Below are positions 47,108 through 58,539 of a DNA stretch of 64,000 nt, piece by piece. The stretch is from NCBI GenBank assembly GCA_025716815.1, contig JAIXMN010000018.1, forward strand, positions 887,349-951,348, given 5' to 3'. Made by a program: the position numbers and the translations under genes. Below the pieces are notes generated by a model, which was not told where the DNA came from, did no database searches, and was given only the letters and a program-made list of their open reading frames with translations. Positions within the stretch are counted from its first letter, which is position 1; every line of letters begins with the position of its first letter. The DNA comes from Dichotomocladium elegans (lineage: Eukaryota; Mucoromycota; Mucoromycetes; Mucorales; Lichtheimiaceae).

Positions 47108-48757
47108 ACACCCTTATCAGCGGACTCCCAATACTAAAGCGCGTAATCACCCTTTTTTTTTCTAGTAAACCCACTGACAATACCTATCCATTGACTCGAT
47201 GGTCCCCTCCATGCCCCCAACCACCACCACGAAAGGAACCTCAACCCGGTTCCAGAAAGCGGCAAGTCGGCGGAACGTTCGGGAAAGCCCGCCAAGAAAA
47301 TCAAAGAGCGATACGCATCTACTCACCAATAATAAGCAAGACTGCCATCCGGCGTCTATTTAAGAAGAAATAGCGATCGAATCTTGATCGCCCCCCGCTT
47401 AGCTATCATCAGATTATTATTTTTTGATTTAGTATCAGTAAATCCCACTTTATCACGATCATGCGACTTGGTGTCACGAGGCGCACATGTGTTACTAATA
47501 TTCCATATTTGGTTTCGGGGATTGACACCAATTGTTTCGCTCCATCACTCAGTACAGATCCCTTCGATATTTGTTGCTGTCATCGGCTAATTTGTTCGTT
47601 GTTATGGGATGTATTTATCGAAACCTTGTTTTTTTCGACATTGCAACAGATACCATTATCTTATTTAGTCCATGATTAATGAGCTCAATCCTTCAATATC
47701 TGCATTGTATCCAAAAGTCCAGCCTGCGTCGCACAAATCCTAACTTCGCAGGATTGTGTTTCTCTATATATCGATACCCCTTAGGATAACCGCAGTACCC
47801 AGGCACCCAATATATATTGCATTTGGGCTAGATGAGTTATAAATCTCCACTTAATAGCTCTTCTTATGTTCAAAATTAGTCATCTCGCCCCATTATAGCT
47901 TTAAAAAAAATCTGGAATATGTAGTGTTCTGTCATAGTTCTCTTGATTGCAACGTGATATTGATCTGTTCTCATTCTTTGCTTGATTGGTAACTCCAGGG
48001 ATCTTAAGCTATATTGAATGATGCCGGAGGCAATCCAAGACTAGCTTATGGCTGCTGCTGCTGAGATGCTTTTTCTTGGTCCGTTTATGTACATGCATTT
48101 TCAACATTCTATGGAATCCATGTTCGCTAAGGATAACTAAACTCAAGGTCAGATGTATCTTATTGTGGACCCTGGCAAGTTCTCTTGGTCTTCCATCATT
48201 ATTCTTGCCTACGGGATGATATGTGATCTTTCTAATGATATGCTGCGCTCGATTTTCGTCAATCAATGGAGGATCAGCTTGAACACATTCTACTGTGCAT
48301 TTTTCGCACCACTAGTACCAATGCATTGCAAAATGACACTGTTATGCTCTCCAGGAAAATAAGTGAAGGAGTATCCTTTTGTTCTATGTCTATTAAAGTT
48401 CTATCAGAGCCCTCTTCATGGCGTAAAGCTTAGCTGCTTTGTTGCAATTAATGCACTCGAAATCTCGAGTTGGGAAATATGGTCCTGCCTTGGCTAGTGT
48501 CGGCTGTCTAGCTGTACTTGAAACGTCAGGAAAGATGAATTCTTTCGCTGGAAGGATAGGCATACCAACGAGCATACGCGATTGGGTGACAAAGATTTTT
48601 AGCAGATCATTGTATCCCAGACATTTTCGAGACGCATTAATACTGGGGTCTTCGAACCCTTCTTTCAGTGGCGTGCATTTGCCATGAAATGTGATTGGTG
48701 AATCTAAGAGGCATTGCTGAGTTAGGTGAACGGCGAACTTGGGGATGCCTTCTCCCT
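47108..48757. other. Gene-poor stretch with unexplained minus-strand open frames
   Basis: On the minus strand 48393-48827 is open for 144 codons (including NGTGFLIYKGEG and CINCNKAAKLYAMKRALIE). 48009-48330 is open in another frame and contains CEKCTVECVQADPPLIDENR. Cys pairs occur in both. They may be exons or relics of one mobile or unknown gene. I cannot join them with confidence and recognise no domain. The rest, 47108-48000, shows nothing. Confidence 0.35.
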
Positions 48758-48767
48758 TGTATATAAG
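48758..48767 (+). promoter_or_regulatory. TATA box of the phosphate transporter gene
   Basis: The sequence tgtatataag lies about 100 bases upstream of the PHO89 ATG, a normal distance for a fungal TATA element plus a short leader. Confidence 0.55.
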
Positions 48768-48868
48768 AAAACCAGTACCATTTTGCGATTTCCTTTCACC
48801 CTTCATAAACCGAAAGCAGAGGCCCACCGCTCAAATCTATAGAGAGTGCAAGAGAGATTCAACTCGAT

Positions 48869-50628
48869 ATGATGGAGCCTCACGATTATACATGGATCTT
48901 CGGCGCCAGTATGGTTTTTGCCTTCATCGATGCCTACGGCATTGGTGCCAACGACGTAGCAAATTCCTTCGCAACATCCGTCTCGTCTGGCTCGCTATCA
49001 CTCATTCAGGCTTGTATTATTGCATGTTTCACTGAATTCCTTGGCGCGTTGCTACTCGGTGCAGGCGTGGCTGAGACCATCAAGAGCGGCATTATTGATA
49101 TCAAGAACTATACAAACGACCCCGAAATGCTTATGTTGGGCATGATGTGTGCTTTGGTTGGCTCATTTAGCTGGGTACTCAGTAAGTTTCTCGTGCGCAG
49201 TGGGCCTTATTTCGCCACCGCTGCCCACAGGAGGCTAAGACTATTATTATTTTAGCTGCGACAAGATTTGGATGGCCAGTGAGTACAACTCATTCGATCA
49301 TCGGTGCCATTATTGGCGTAGGCATTGCGGGTTATGGCGGTGATACCGTTGACTGGTCTTGGGACGGCGTCATACAGATCATTGTTTCTTGGTTCTTGTC
49401 CCCTGTACTCGCAGGCGCAGTCGCTGCTACCATCTACACTATCACAAAATATGCGGTCCTCCGTCAGGTTGATAGTGTAAAGTGGGGTCTACGCCTCGTC
49501 CCAGTCTACTTTTTTGTCACAATCTCGATCGCTGTGCTCTATATCTGCTACAAAGCCCCTGGCGCCAAAGAAGCTGGACTTGGGACGGGAGAGATTCTCG
49601 GTATTGCCTTTGGCTCTGGTGTCGTCGTTGCCTTGTTAGTATTTGCCTTTCTCTGCCCATGGCTTCGCCGCGTTGTGGTTGAACGTGAAGATCTTCGGTA
49701 TTACCATATCCCCATCATCCATTGGGTTTCAAAGCGCCAACCGGTAGCTGCGGATCTTGAATTAAATGACAGTATGGATCCTCGGACCCGTGCGGCTGTT
49801 GAGCAAGAGCCTGATGAGAACAGTTGTACCCAGCAAAATGGTGAGGCCAGTGATTCGTCACGGAAGATCATACCTTCAGTCAGCGACAGGCACAGCTCTT
49901 CGGAAAATGCTGAGTTCCAGGAAAAACACCAGCAGACCTTTGTTGAGGACAGCGAGGAACCTACCCCCAGACGTAGCCCGTTCTACGAGCTCAAGGAAAG
50001 AATTCTCGGCATCCTTCTACATGGACTCCGTCAGGATGTGCGCAATATCGACAACGATCGTCTCAGAAAAATCCACGCCGCTGCACAGCTTTATGAGGAT
50101 GATGCCGAGTATATGTTTTCATTCCTCCAAATCCTGACCGCCATCGTCACCTCTTTTGCACACGGTTCGAATGATGTCTCGAATGCCATGGGACCCCTTT
50201 CATCGATCTTTGATATCTGGCAAACTGGCCAAGCCGAAGGCAGCAAAGTTGCTGTACCAGTCTGGATCCTTGCCTATGGTGGCATTGCCATTGATATCGG
50301 TTTAATCACAATGGGATACCGATTGATGCGTTCCATGGGTAACAATATCACCTATGTCACTCCCTCCCGCGGCTTCTGCGCCGAGCTCGGTGCTTCTCTT
50401 ACTGTCCTGACAGCTTCTCAGCTCGGCTTGCCTGTCTCAACAACGCACTGCATCACCGGTGCTATCACCGCTGTCGGTCTCTGCAATGGTAATTGGCGTG
50501 CCGTAAACTGGAAAATGCTTGGCCAAGTCTTTTTTGGATGGATGGCTACCCTTCCTATAGCGGGTTTGATCGCTGGTCTCCTCTACGCGTTTGCAGCCTA
50601 CAGCCCTTCCTTTGTCTACATACGATAA
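48869..50628 (+). CDS. PHO89: Sodium/phosphate symporter, PiT family
   Basis: This plasma-membrane transporter takes up inorganic phosphate with cations. Exons 48869-49181 and 49256-50628 give 561 residues. The PiT duplicated signature is present twice: GIGANDVANSFATSV with GWPVSTTHSIIGA in the N-terminal half, and HGSNDVSNAMGP with GLPVSTTHCITGA in the C-terminal half. Many hydrophobic spans flank a hydrophilic loop (about residues 255-385) rich in Glu/Ser. The first codons are Met-Met and either could start translation. Yeast Pho89 is induced by phosphate starvation; I see the TATA box but no clear CACGTG site nearby. Confidence 0.97.
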
Positions 50629-52829
50629 AATATACACCGCCACTCATTCCCAGAATATAATTTGTTCTTTCTTCTCGTCTCCAAGGCACATAATCTGAAT
50701 TTTGAAGCTGCCTCGGTGTTGACATATCCAATGTACGCATTGCAAATCCTGCTTTTTCTCAAAAGAATATCTGTGCGAAGATTACGGACAATGTAATCGA
50801 TGGAGGTGCTCTTTTTAAGTATCAGCTCTCATTTTGTCCTTTCCAAAATTATGTTTCGACTTGTCAATAGGTAAAAATATACAATTAAACAGTTGAAAAT
50901 ACGCCCCTTCTCCATATCCTTTCACTTACCCTTCCCACCACGATTCAGCGCCAAAACCTACCCAGATGCGCAGTGTCGATAGCGGTATTATTCCTTATGA
51001 AATAATGATCCTTCATGTGTATGTACATAATATCGTCGCCGGAGATGCGGTCGTGATCGTGATCGTTATCCTTGTAGTATCTTGGTCGTCAGTCGATAGT
51101 GACCCGTCACTGTAGCTACTGCTACGGTGGATGCATGTTACATTTTATTTGACATTATGCGATTCTGAGCAAAACGTGATTTATTTTTGTGATCCTGCGA
51201 CTTCAGAGATTGCAGAGGTGCGCCTCTGATTTGGAAAATAGTGAGTGTTGCTGATATGGAAGGATATTTATTATTAACCCGTCAATCCAGGCGTAAAATA
51301 ATCTTTCAATGATTACAGTATAGAGCATTTGAAGATATCTTACTGACCCAATAGCAATGCGCATTGAAAATTAAGATGTATAAAGATAAGCGCCTCGAGA
51401 GTAACCCAATTCCTCATGCATGTACAGTGCTTCCTACAGAAAACCTTAAGAGCTGCAACAGAATTCTTGCGAATTCAGAAGAGCTCTCTTTTTATGGCCA
51501 AGTTCACTTGTCACCGCGACCTACAATATTTCAAGGTCTTAAAATGTATTTTCATAGAAGCAAAGGATCCATTAGGGTCAGGCTCTGACGAATAATATAT
51601 ATTGATCTTCTCAGTTTTACGAATAGGTACCTTATCCATCACCAAATACAGTCAGCGCTCGATTTACCGGCCGCTATGTATACCAGTAGAGCGTTTGCTG
51701 GTAAGAGATACGATAAATACAGTATTATCACATCAGCAGCTGACACGAGAAAAGAAAAAGTAGTGAATGATTCATCCATATCAAGCAAAGACAATATTTC
51801 GTAATAACATGTGCTGCTTAAGATACGTAGTGACCTCGAAATCGTTGTTCGTATGTACTTAAAGTATATACAATCAAATGAGGAAGGGCAGTCATGCTTT
51901 AATCATTACGTATAGGATATCTTTTCTAGATGAAGTTCTTTCTCGCACTATCTACACATGGCCATTTTACATTCGCTTGTATCCACTATGCTAGTTACAT
52001 TTAATACAACAAAAGTCCTAGTCTACAGCTTGCTCCAGAGAATTTTTTGGTGCTAAAAGATGCGGGTCGGTGTATTGATAGTTGCACCGTAGCTGAAATT
52101 GTGGATACTGATTGTTCTAGAGGGCGATGGGCTGGATGAATGCGTATGCCAAGGTGTTGCACTTGCTATGTGGCAGTAATTTGAAGGTCCATATTTCGAA
52201 GTGACGCCCCCAATCGTGTAGTTTCGTGAATCGCTGGGGAATAATCAGAATACTGTGCATGTGGACGAATACCGTAAGCTGGGACTATTCATAACACACC
52301 AGGAGATAGGATATCAATGCATTGTCATATCGTCGAACTCGACCGCACACAATAACAGGACACATATAACTCTTCTGCGGGAGTGAACAGCCATCGCTTG
52401 ACATTTGAGGGTTGCCGCATTCGAGTGGAATGCGAACATGGGAGGGTTTTTGCGTTAAAGACGACAGAGACCGAAACAGCCGTGCAGATGAGACGTCGTC
52501 ACCCTTGATCCAATGGGCAAATTCAGCTTATTGCATCGTTGGCTGTTATGGTTACTCGATCATCGTATTGATGCCCTTGTGGAGATAGTTTGGATTTTCC
52601 GTACAGAAAGGGTTTGGGACTTCTGCTGTCGTGTCAGGTGCATGCGCGATGTGCTTTGTTTTATCGACAGGCAGATAGCTTTGTTCTGTCGTAATTGTAT
52701 TTCTATGGTTCTTGCCCTTTGGTTTTCTCTTCGACTCTTGTCCCTCGTGGTATTCTTCGTCGATATTTGCTTCTTTCCTTCCTTTGTTGCACATTGGACT
52801 TGTCTTTTCTTCTCCTCTCTGGTATTTCT
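50629..52829. other. Intergenic region with a repeat relic
   Basis: This 2.2-kb stretch has no recognised gene. About 51176-51245 aligns with 59386-59460 (shared gatcctgcgacttcaga and aaaatagtg), so it is a copy of the sequence flanking transposase copy D and may be an element end. The rest is AT-rich and unassigned. Confidence 0.45.
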
Positions 52830-53237
52830 ATTCTTCTTCTTTCGTTCTTGCTTTTCTTCTTTGGCTATCAGAATTACTTTGGCTTTTTCTTTTTCTTCTT
52901 CTTTTTCTTCTTCTGGTTGTTGTTCTCTTTCTCTTTCTCTTGTACTTTCTCTTTTTCTTTTTCTTTTTCTTTTTCTTCTTCTTCTTCTTCTTCTTCTTCT
53001 TCTGGTTGTTGTTCTCTTTCTCTTTCTCTTGTACTTTCTCTTTTTCTTTTTCTTTTTCTTTTTCTTTTTCTTTTTCTTTTTCTTTTTCTTTTTCTTTTTC
53101 TTTTTCTTGTTCTTGTTCTTTTTCTTTTTCTTTTTCTTTTTCTTTTTCTTGTTCTTGTTCTTTTTCTTTTTCTTGTTCTTGTTCTTGTTCTTTTTCTTTT
53201 TCTTGTCTAGCTCTTGCTCTTGCTCTTGCTCTTGCTT
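52830..53237. repeat. Polypyrimidine tract built of TTC, TTTTTC and TTCTTG units
   Basis: For about 400 bp the plus strand is nearly all C and T. Units are ttc, tttttc and ttcttg, ending in cttgct. A block with ctggttgttgttctctttct occurs twice (about 52913 and 53002). The long plus and minus open frames here (Phe/Leu or Lys/Asn runs) are a product of the repeat, not genes. Confidence 0.92.
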
Positions 53238-54157
53238 TAGTCTAGTGACGATGTTTTTGCACATTGCGGGCCGTTTCATTTGGAGTAGCGCCTAGGCAAT
53301 GGTTCTTCATACTCTTGACTTGGTAACGCATCAGGCAAACCGATAACGAAGATGATCTCCTCGGTGAGGGGGGTTTAGAGGGTGTATTTTTCCCCAAAAG
53401 TTTCGCCGAACGTATATGAACCGCACATTTCGAAGGACATCGCGACCGCTGTACGCTGTCGAATATGCCGGGATTTTGATGATGGAGGTTTGTCGCCGAC
53501 CTTTGGGCCACATTTATCTTTGCACGAAGCACCACCATTTCTTAATCGAGAATGGAAACTTGCACTGAGCATGGCATCACAAAGCATGAGCTACGGCCTG
53601 CGCGATGAGCTGTAGGTATTGCTGAAAGAGCGTACGCGTATACAACCCCTTCTTTCCGCCGAAGTTGGTAGTTGCTCCCCTCATTGTTGGACGTCTTCAT
53701 TCGTAGGACAACAACGCCGTAAAACAATACGTTGTGCTCCCCTGACACTCCGATACGCGAGAATATAAACTCGCTGCCTTCGTCCAGAATTGCGTTACAC
53801 GCAGGGTAGGTCACGGGCCGCCTACCAGGTGGACAGAAGGGGGAGGTGATGGAGAGGGAGAAGAGGGACATCGGGATCACCCACACGGAAAGCCATCGAG
53901 GGACGGTTTAGACGACTTCTTCTGCAGCTCCTATGATTTCTCAGCAACCTCCGAGCCCGCAACGCTTGGCTAACCCCCACAAACCAACAACAGGCATACA
54001 CACCGCACGCCCAGAGCTACTCTGCTCAGGTGCTACGGGGATTGCTACGAACCTTGATAAAGTAAGTTATGTCTTATCTTCATGAACACATCTGGTGTAC
54101 GTGTATGGCTCTTTAAATGATGTGTCTGTTTTCTGAAATGGAAGTCCATGATATAAA
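53238..54157. other. Intergenic region with short open frames
   Basis: There is an open plus frame at 53382-53615 (NVYEPHISKDIATAVRCRIC) and an open minus frame at 53542-53886. Neither shows a domain I know, and neither links to neighbours through clear splice sites. They may be relics. Confidence 0.35.
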
Positions 54158-54198
54158 AAATGCCTGGTATGCGCTTAAGAGCGCAACACCAGGCATTT
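54158..54198. other. Strong isolated stem-loop
   Basis: The 11-base arms aaatgcctggt (54158-54168) and accaggcattt (54188-54198) pair perfectly. Inside them tgcgct (54170-54175) and agcgca (54180-54185) pair perfectly around the loop taag. Only one base on the left and two on the right are unpaired. It lies outside any supported gene. It could be an RNA terminator-like hairpin, a small structured RNA or an element end. Confidence 0.8.
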
Positions 54199-54798
54199 GA
54201 TGTGGAGACCTTTCATCCGGATAAAGTTAGTTAGTAAATAGATTTTCATGGCGCAGACTGTAGAAAGGGAAAATATGCACTTACAGTAAAACAGTCGTTG
54301 TTGATGATGTGGAAACAGACTTTTTTCCATGATGCCGCATTGGTCACCAAATGCTCTTCTCAATTTTGAGCGTATTTCTTGCCTTGTAGGCTGCCAAAAG
54401 AAAAAGGTACACTTCTCGGTGTTCATGGAGACAGGACATAACTTACTTCATCAAGATTCGAAGCAATCCCCGTTAGAATCGAGCAGAGATAGCCCCAGAC
54501 GGGCAGTGTGCAAGCCTGCTGCCGATCTGCGGAGGCGTCGCCAAAGCGCTGCAAACTCGAAGGCCGCTGATACTTTCATAGGAGCTACAAAAGAAGCCGT
54601 CCTCCCCGGCCCAAGACGACTCCCGTGGGGTTCACCCTCCGTCCCATGAACTTGTCTCCCTGCTCCTCGGGGCGGGGGCGGGGCGGAGGAGGGGGAAGGG
54701 GGGAAACGTTGCCGAAATGGCCTATGAAAGCAAAAATAGTCAGTCTTTGTTGATTTAGCTAGACCCAACACTTACCCGAAGGCCAAAACCACAGCTGC

Positions 54799-55692
54799 TC
54801 ATGGCGCGACGGCCACAAAGGGCGTCGTCACCACCTTCATCACCACGTCCCCATCACGCAGCATATACGGAATGCCGAAGCACTTCCGCATTGCTGGCGT
54901 GAGAGGGGGACGGGGATATGGCGCATAGCGCCTGCAGCGCCGGCACACGTACTGGCGGCGGGGGGTTGGCGGAACACGCCGGTCAGACGCAGGGTGGGAC
55001 GACGAGGCCGGAGCCAAGTCAATCTCCACGCGCTTGCGGAGCCGGCGTGGGGGAAGAGGAGGATGCGGATACGGCGCATAGCGAGGTGCGGTGGCCCGAT
55101 GCCGTGATGCACCTACGCTATGGCCGGGGGAAGAGGAGGAGAAAGGAGCGGCGGGGCGCATGGCTTGAAGCCAGAGGCGCTGTTGCTGTTGGCGCTGTTG
55201 CTGCTGATGCTGCTGGTACTGCTGCTGTAATTGCTGCAAGTACAGCGCATCGCCTCGTTCTCGTCGATGCTGCTGCTGGCGTGAGCGCACGGCCAGCAGC
55301 GCCCGCTTTGAATAAGGTCCAAAGCGACGCTGAGCACGACACGGAGTGACGCGCTGGCAAAGCGGACCACGCGATCCGCCTGCGCCCTGGGAAGACAAGG
55401 ACGATCCCAAGCAGATCTCCGAAGAGACGCTTGTGGATACATCCGAGTCATACCCGGATGCGACAGGCAGTGCGGGTCGCGATTCCAGCATCGCCAACAC
55501 CGCGTCGATGCCCGTTGCCGCATTGGCCTCCCGTATGTAGAGGCGGCGACGACGGAGGCTGCAGCGAACAGACGCCTGAGGGATGCTGTAAGGCATTGCC
55601 CTCAACCACCTCGCGCGGGAGGTTTTCCGGCCGGAGCACGGAGAAGAGATCGCTGTTGCTGTTGCTGTTGCTGTTGCTGATGGTGAATACAT
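54799..55692 (-). CDS. Hypothetical Gln-rich, basic protein (GC-rich ORF)
   Basis: This uninterrupted frame of 297 codons starts at the ATG at 55692. It is not a family I recognise. It begins with an Ala-Thr repeat, then has an acidic Ser patch (GYDSDVSTSVSSEICLGSS), a basic block (RRFGPYSKRALLAVRSRQQQ), a Gln-rich run and two copies of a YAPYP(H/R)PPL motif near residues 215 and 262. The region is much richer in GC than its surroundings, so long frames also arise by chance in other phases, which lowers confidence. A good GT-AG intron lies just downstream at about 54722-54777, but in a phase that does not extend this frame. Confidence 0.42.
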   Translation of the reverse strand: MYSPSATATATATAISSPCSGRKTSRARWLRAMPYSIPQASVRCSLRRRRLYIREANAATGIDAVLAMLESRPALPVASGYDSDVSTSVSSEICLGSSLSSQGAGGSRGPLCQRVTPCRAQRRFGPYSKRALLAVRSRQQQHRRERGDALYLQQLQQQYQQHQQQQRQQQQRLWLQAMRPAAPFSSSSPGHSVGASRHRATAPRYAPYPHPPLPPRRLRKRVEIDLAPASSSHPASDRRVPPTPRRQYVCRRCRRYAPYPRPPLTPAMRKCFGIPYMLRDGDVVMKVVTTPFVAVAP

Positions 55693-55792
55693 CTTTGGCA
55701 AGGAAGAAAAGGGAGGTGTGGATGGGTCGTTTAATCTATACCTTTCCACTTTAGCATGTGAACTAAGAAAAAAAAGTCACTAACAAAAATAT

Positions 55793-56278
55793 TATATAAT
55801 CTTGCATCAAAGCCTTAGAGCTCCATGTAGCCATTTTTCATTACTTCACCTCATTTTGTTGTAAAACAGCTTCTTGCGATTCTTCTCGAACTAACTACGT
55901 CTGATTTGACCCAGTTTTCGGCAAACGGCGAGGTTATCGTCAAGGATGTCTTGCAGTCAGAGAGTCCCAAGGGGTTACCCCTAGTTCGATGGCTCTAGCA
56001 AATCAGATCCTTTCGAAAGATAACGCCGATAATTTACGTAACCTCTTTGACGGTTGAAAGAGGATCATATAATCTTTCATCAAGACTTTAGAGCTCCATG
56101 TAGCCATTTTTCATTACTTCACCTCATTTTGTTGTAAAACAGCTTCTTGCGATTCTTCTCGAACTAACTACGTCTGATTTGACCCAGTTTTCGGCAAACG
56201 GCGAGGTTATCGTCAAGGATGTGCTGTCGTCAGCGACGTCCCAAGCGGTCACCCCTAGTTCAGTGGCTCTAGAGAATT
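55793..56278. repeat. Direct duplication, period 273 bp
   Basis: A unit of about 210 bp occurs at 55793-56003 and again at 56066-56278. The central part, from gagctccatgtagccatttt through ggcgaggttatcgtcaagga, looks identical over about 150 bp. The ends differ (cttgcagtcagagagtccca against ctgtcgtcagcgacgtccca). The duplication is recent relative to its ends, or the centre is under constraint or gene conversion. Confidence 0.88.
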
Positions 56279-58539
56279 GAATTCTTTGGCAACTCTGCGC
56301 TGATCAACCATCTAATAGACATGGCAAACGGGATAAGCAATAACAAAGAATCATCGTTGACGGCTGCGCATGGTTACTCCGCTTGTGGCCGTTTTCACTT
56401 CGTATTTCTTTGTTTCGTACTCGTTCTCGCGCATACAAAACCGGTAACAGTCGATGAGGCGTTAAATATCAAAGATCGACCGAGAAAGATCATAGTTGAT
56501 ACGTTCTAAGTCTTTTGTGCTTGGTCTTTTTAAAGTTTCGTTAGAGCTTTTCCATCATACAGTCGCCCACCTACTCTCCATTATTCATAGCTTTCTTCGT
56601 TGCGACACTTACCTGACCCTTTAGCAGAATGGGAGGCGAAGCCTTTGAAATCACTTCTGCAACCTCCGAGCTGCGGGCCTCACGATTCTATTACCAGGAA
56701 CAAGGCAGAACCAAAAGGACTTCTGGAACAGGTCACCGGAACTGAGATAGTGATCTGATTGGGACGATGGTAATTTGGTGGTGTTTTATTATAGGGTATT
56801 TTCTACTACGTGGATGGAATGGAGAGGCGGACGGGACATATAACGAGGTTTATTGTGATGAGTCAAAGAATTGATAGAGTAATAAGTGCGGTCGAACAAT
56901 TCAATCAATACAGCTAGGACAATAAATGTGGGGTTATACAGCCAGAATGAAGGTCTTGGTCCGTACTTGGTGCATATCAGTGCTCACAATGCATAACAAT
57001 GACACAAAATCAATCCTGATATTAGAACATCATGTGTGAAGTTTCTGAAATTTGACTAATCATGGCGGGTGAGCAATATCCGAGAGTTGGTTAGTTGCCA
57101 CTAAGATTATTCGAGCCTTTTAAATACGACAACTATGTATCTCCTTAATCTCAACAATGTTCTTCCTAAAAGAGGACTAAGATGAAGCGTACTATAGCCG
57201 CATAGGCCGACACTAGTCAAATGTTATTTGCGCAACGCCTTAGACACTTTGTGGAGACATTAAACGATAGACACGACCAGGAACTGCAGTAGACCCTCCA
57301 GATCTTAATTCTATTACAACCGCAGTTTCGTGAGGAATGGCGCCGTTGTTAAACAATGTGTTTCCAAGGGAACACACATTACCTTGTATTTTAACTTAAT
57401 CACACACGCAAGTACACCAATCGTCAGTTCCTGCAACAAATGTGTATAATAATCTAAGGCCAAACGAAATGGACAGTCCAATCCTGCCTTTAAGCTTAAC
57501 CATGCTTTTCAACGGGATGGCCGTCCATTTTTCGGTAGTTTCCTATATATCAACCACAGTAGTCGTGTTACATGGAACTTGCAGAAATCCTCGTTGCTAA
57601 TGAAGAATCTAACTATTCGACCTTGAAGAACGGAAAGCGATGCTGGGTCATAGGCTAAGAAGCCAGTTGAAATGCAAGGATACACAGACTGAGACGTCCT
57701 AGGGCCGCATTCATACTTGACCCTTTCTGTTGTCGCTGACACACTCAGAAAAAATCACAACCCCCATGCGCAAGGCTTCCGTTCTCCTGGGGAATGACGT
57801 GTGTTTGCTGTAGCGTAAGCGGTCTGAACCTTTACAATCCATCGGTTCGTAATCCTTTTCTCTAAAATTTTATATACAGATCTTCGGATTTATAATAACC
57901 TTTTCCTACAGTGATGACTTCGAGATTGATGTTGTGTATAGCAGAGTAAATGGGGTTGATCTTTTCGGATAAAAGATGGGAGTGTCCAAACTTCCCAATT
58001 CGTAAAGAGCACTAAAAGGTCTGTAAACCGTTTTACTTCATTTTCAAAAATAAATGTCGTAAACAAGATAAAATAATGTCGTGCAAAATACAAAAAAAAA
58101 TGTCGCATAGAATTGTATAAAGTTGTCGTATCAATAGGTAAAAAGATTTCGCATCCATGGATTAAAACCTGTTAGTCAATAGAAAACACTACTCCTGAAT
58201 ACGCTTTAACTTACACTCAAGAGCCCCGAAGGACCCAGGAGTTATCCTGGGTAGTCCCGGCGATAACCCGGACGGAGAGACAGGACGAGAGAGCCAGCAC
58301 TCCAGATGAGACAGGCGGCGCCTGCCAGGGCGCCAGACGAGGGGATGGTGGCGGCGGAGGGAAGGAGCGGAATGGGCCTGCGGTGGCAGCGAAAAAGAAT
58401 GGATGGAGCGGAGGGGTGTTCAGAAACTCCTATCTTCCATGGCTCATCAAGCACGGGTACGATTGGTTAATCTATAAAGGACAGTGAATGTTAGTTGCAA
58501 TAAAATAATTTGGTATTATAGCGATCATACCGGATAAGA
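56279..58539. other. Gene-poor stretch
   Basis: A 62-codon plus frame at 56321-56509 and a 77-codon minus frame at 57509-57742 have no recognisable domain. 57990-58160 repeats tgtcgta/tgtcgca words and may be one end of the transposon that contains copy D. 58210-58440 is a GC-rich block. No gene is supported. Confidence 0.4.

Noticed and set aside
52513..53295. Long open frames on both strands (Phe/Leu-rich plus; Lys/Asn-rich minus)
   Set aside because: They are a direct consequence of the pyrimidine repeat, which lacks stops in several frames. There is no domain and no normal amino-acid composition.
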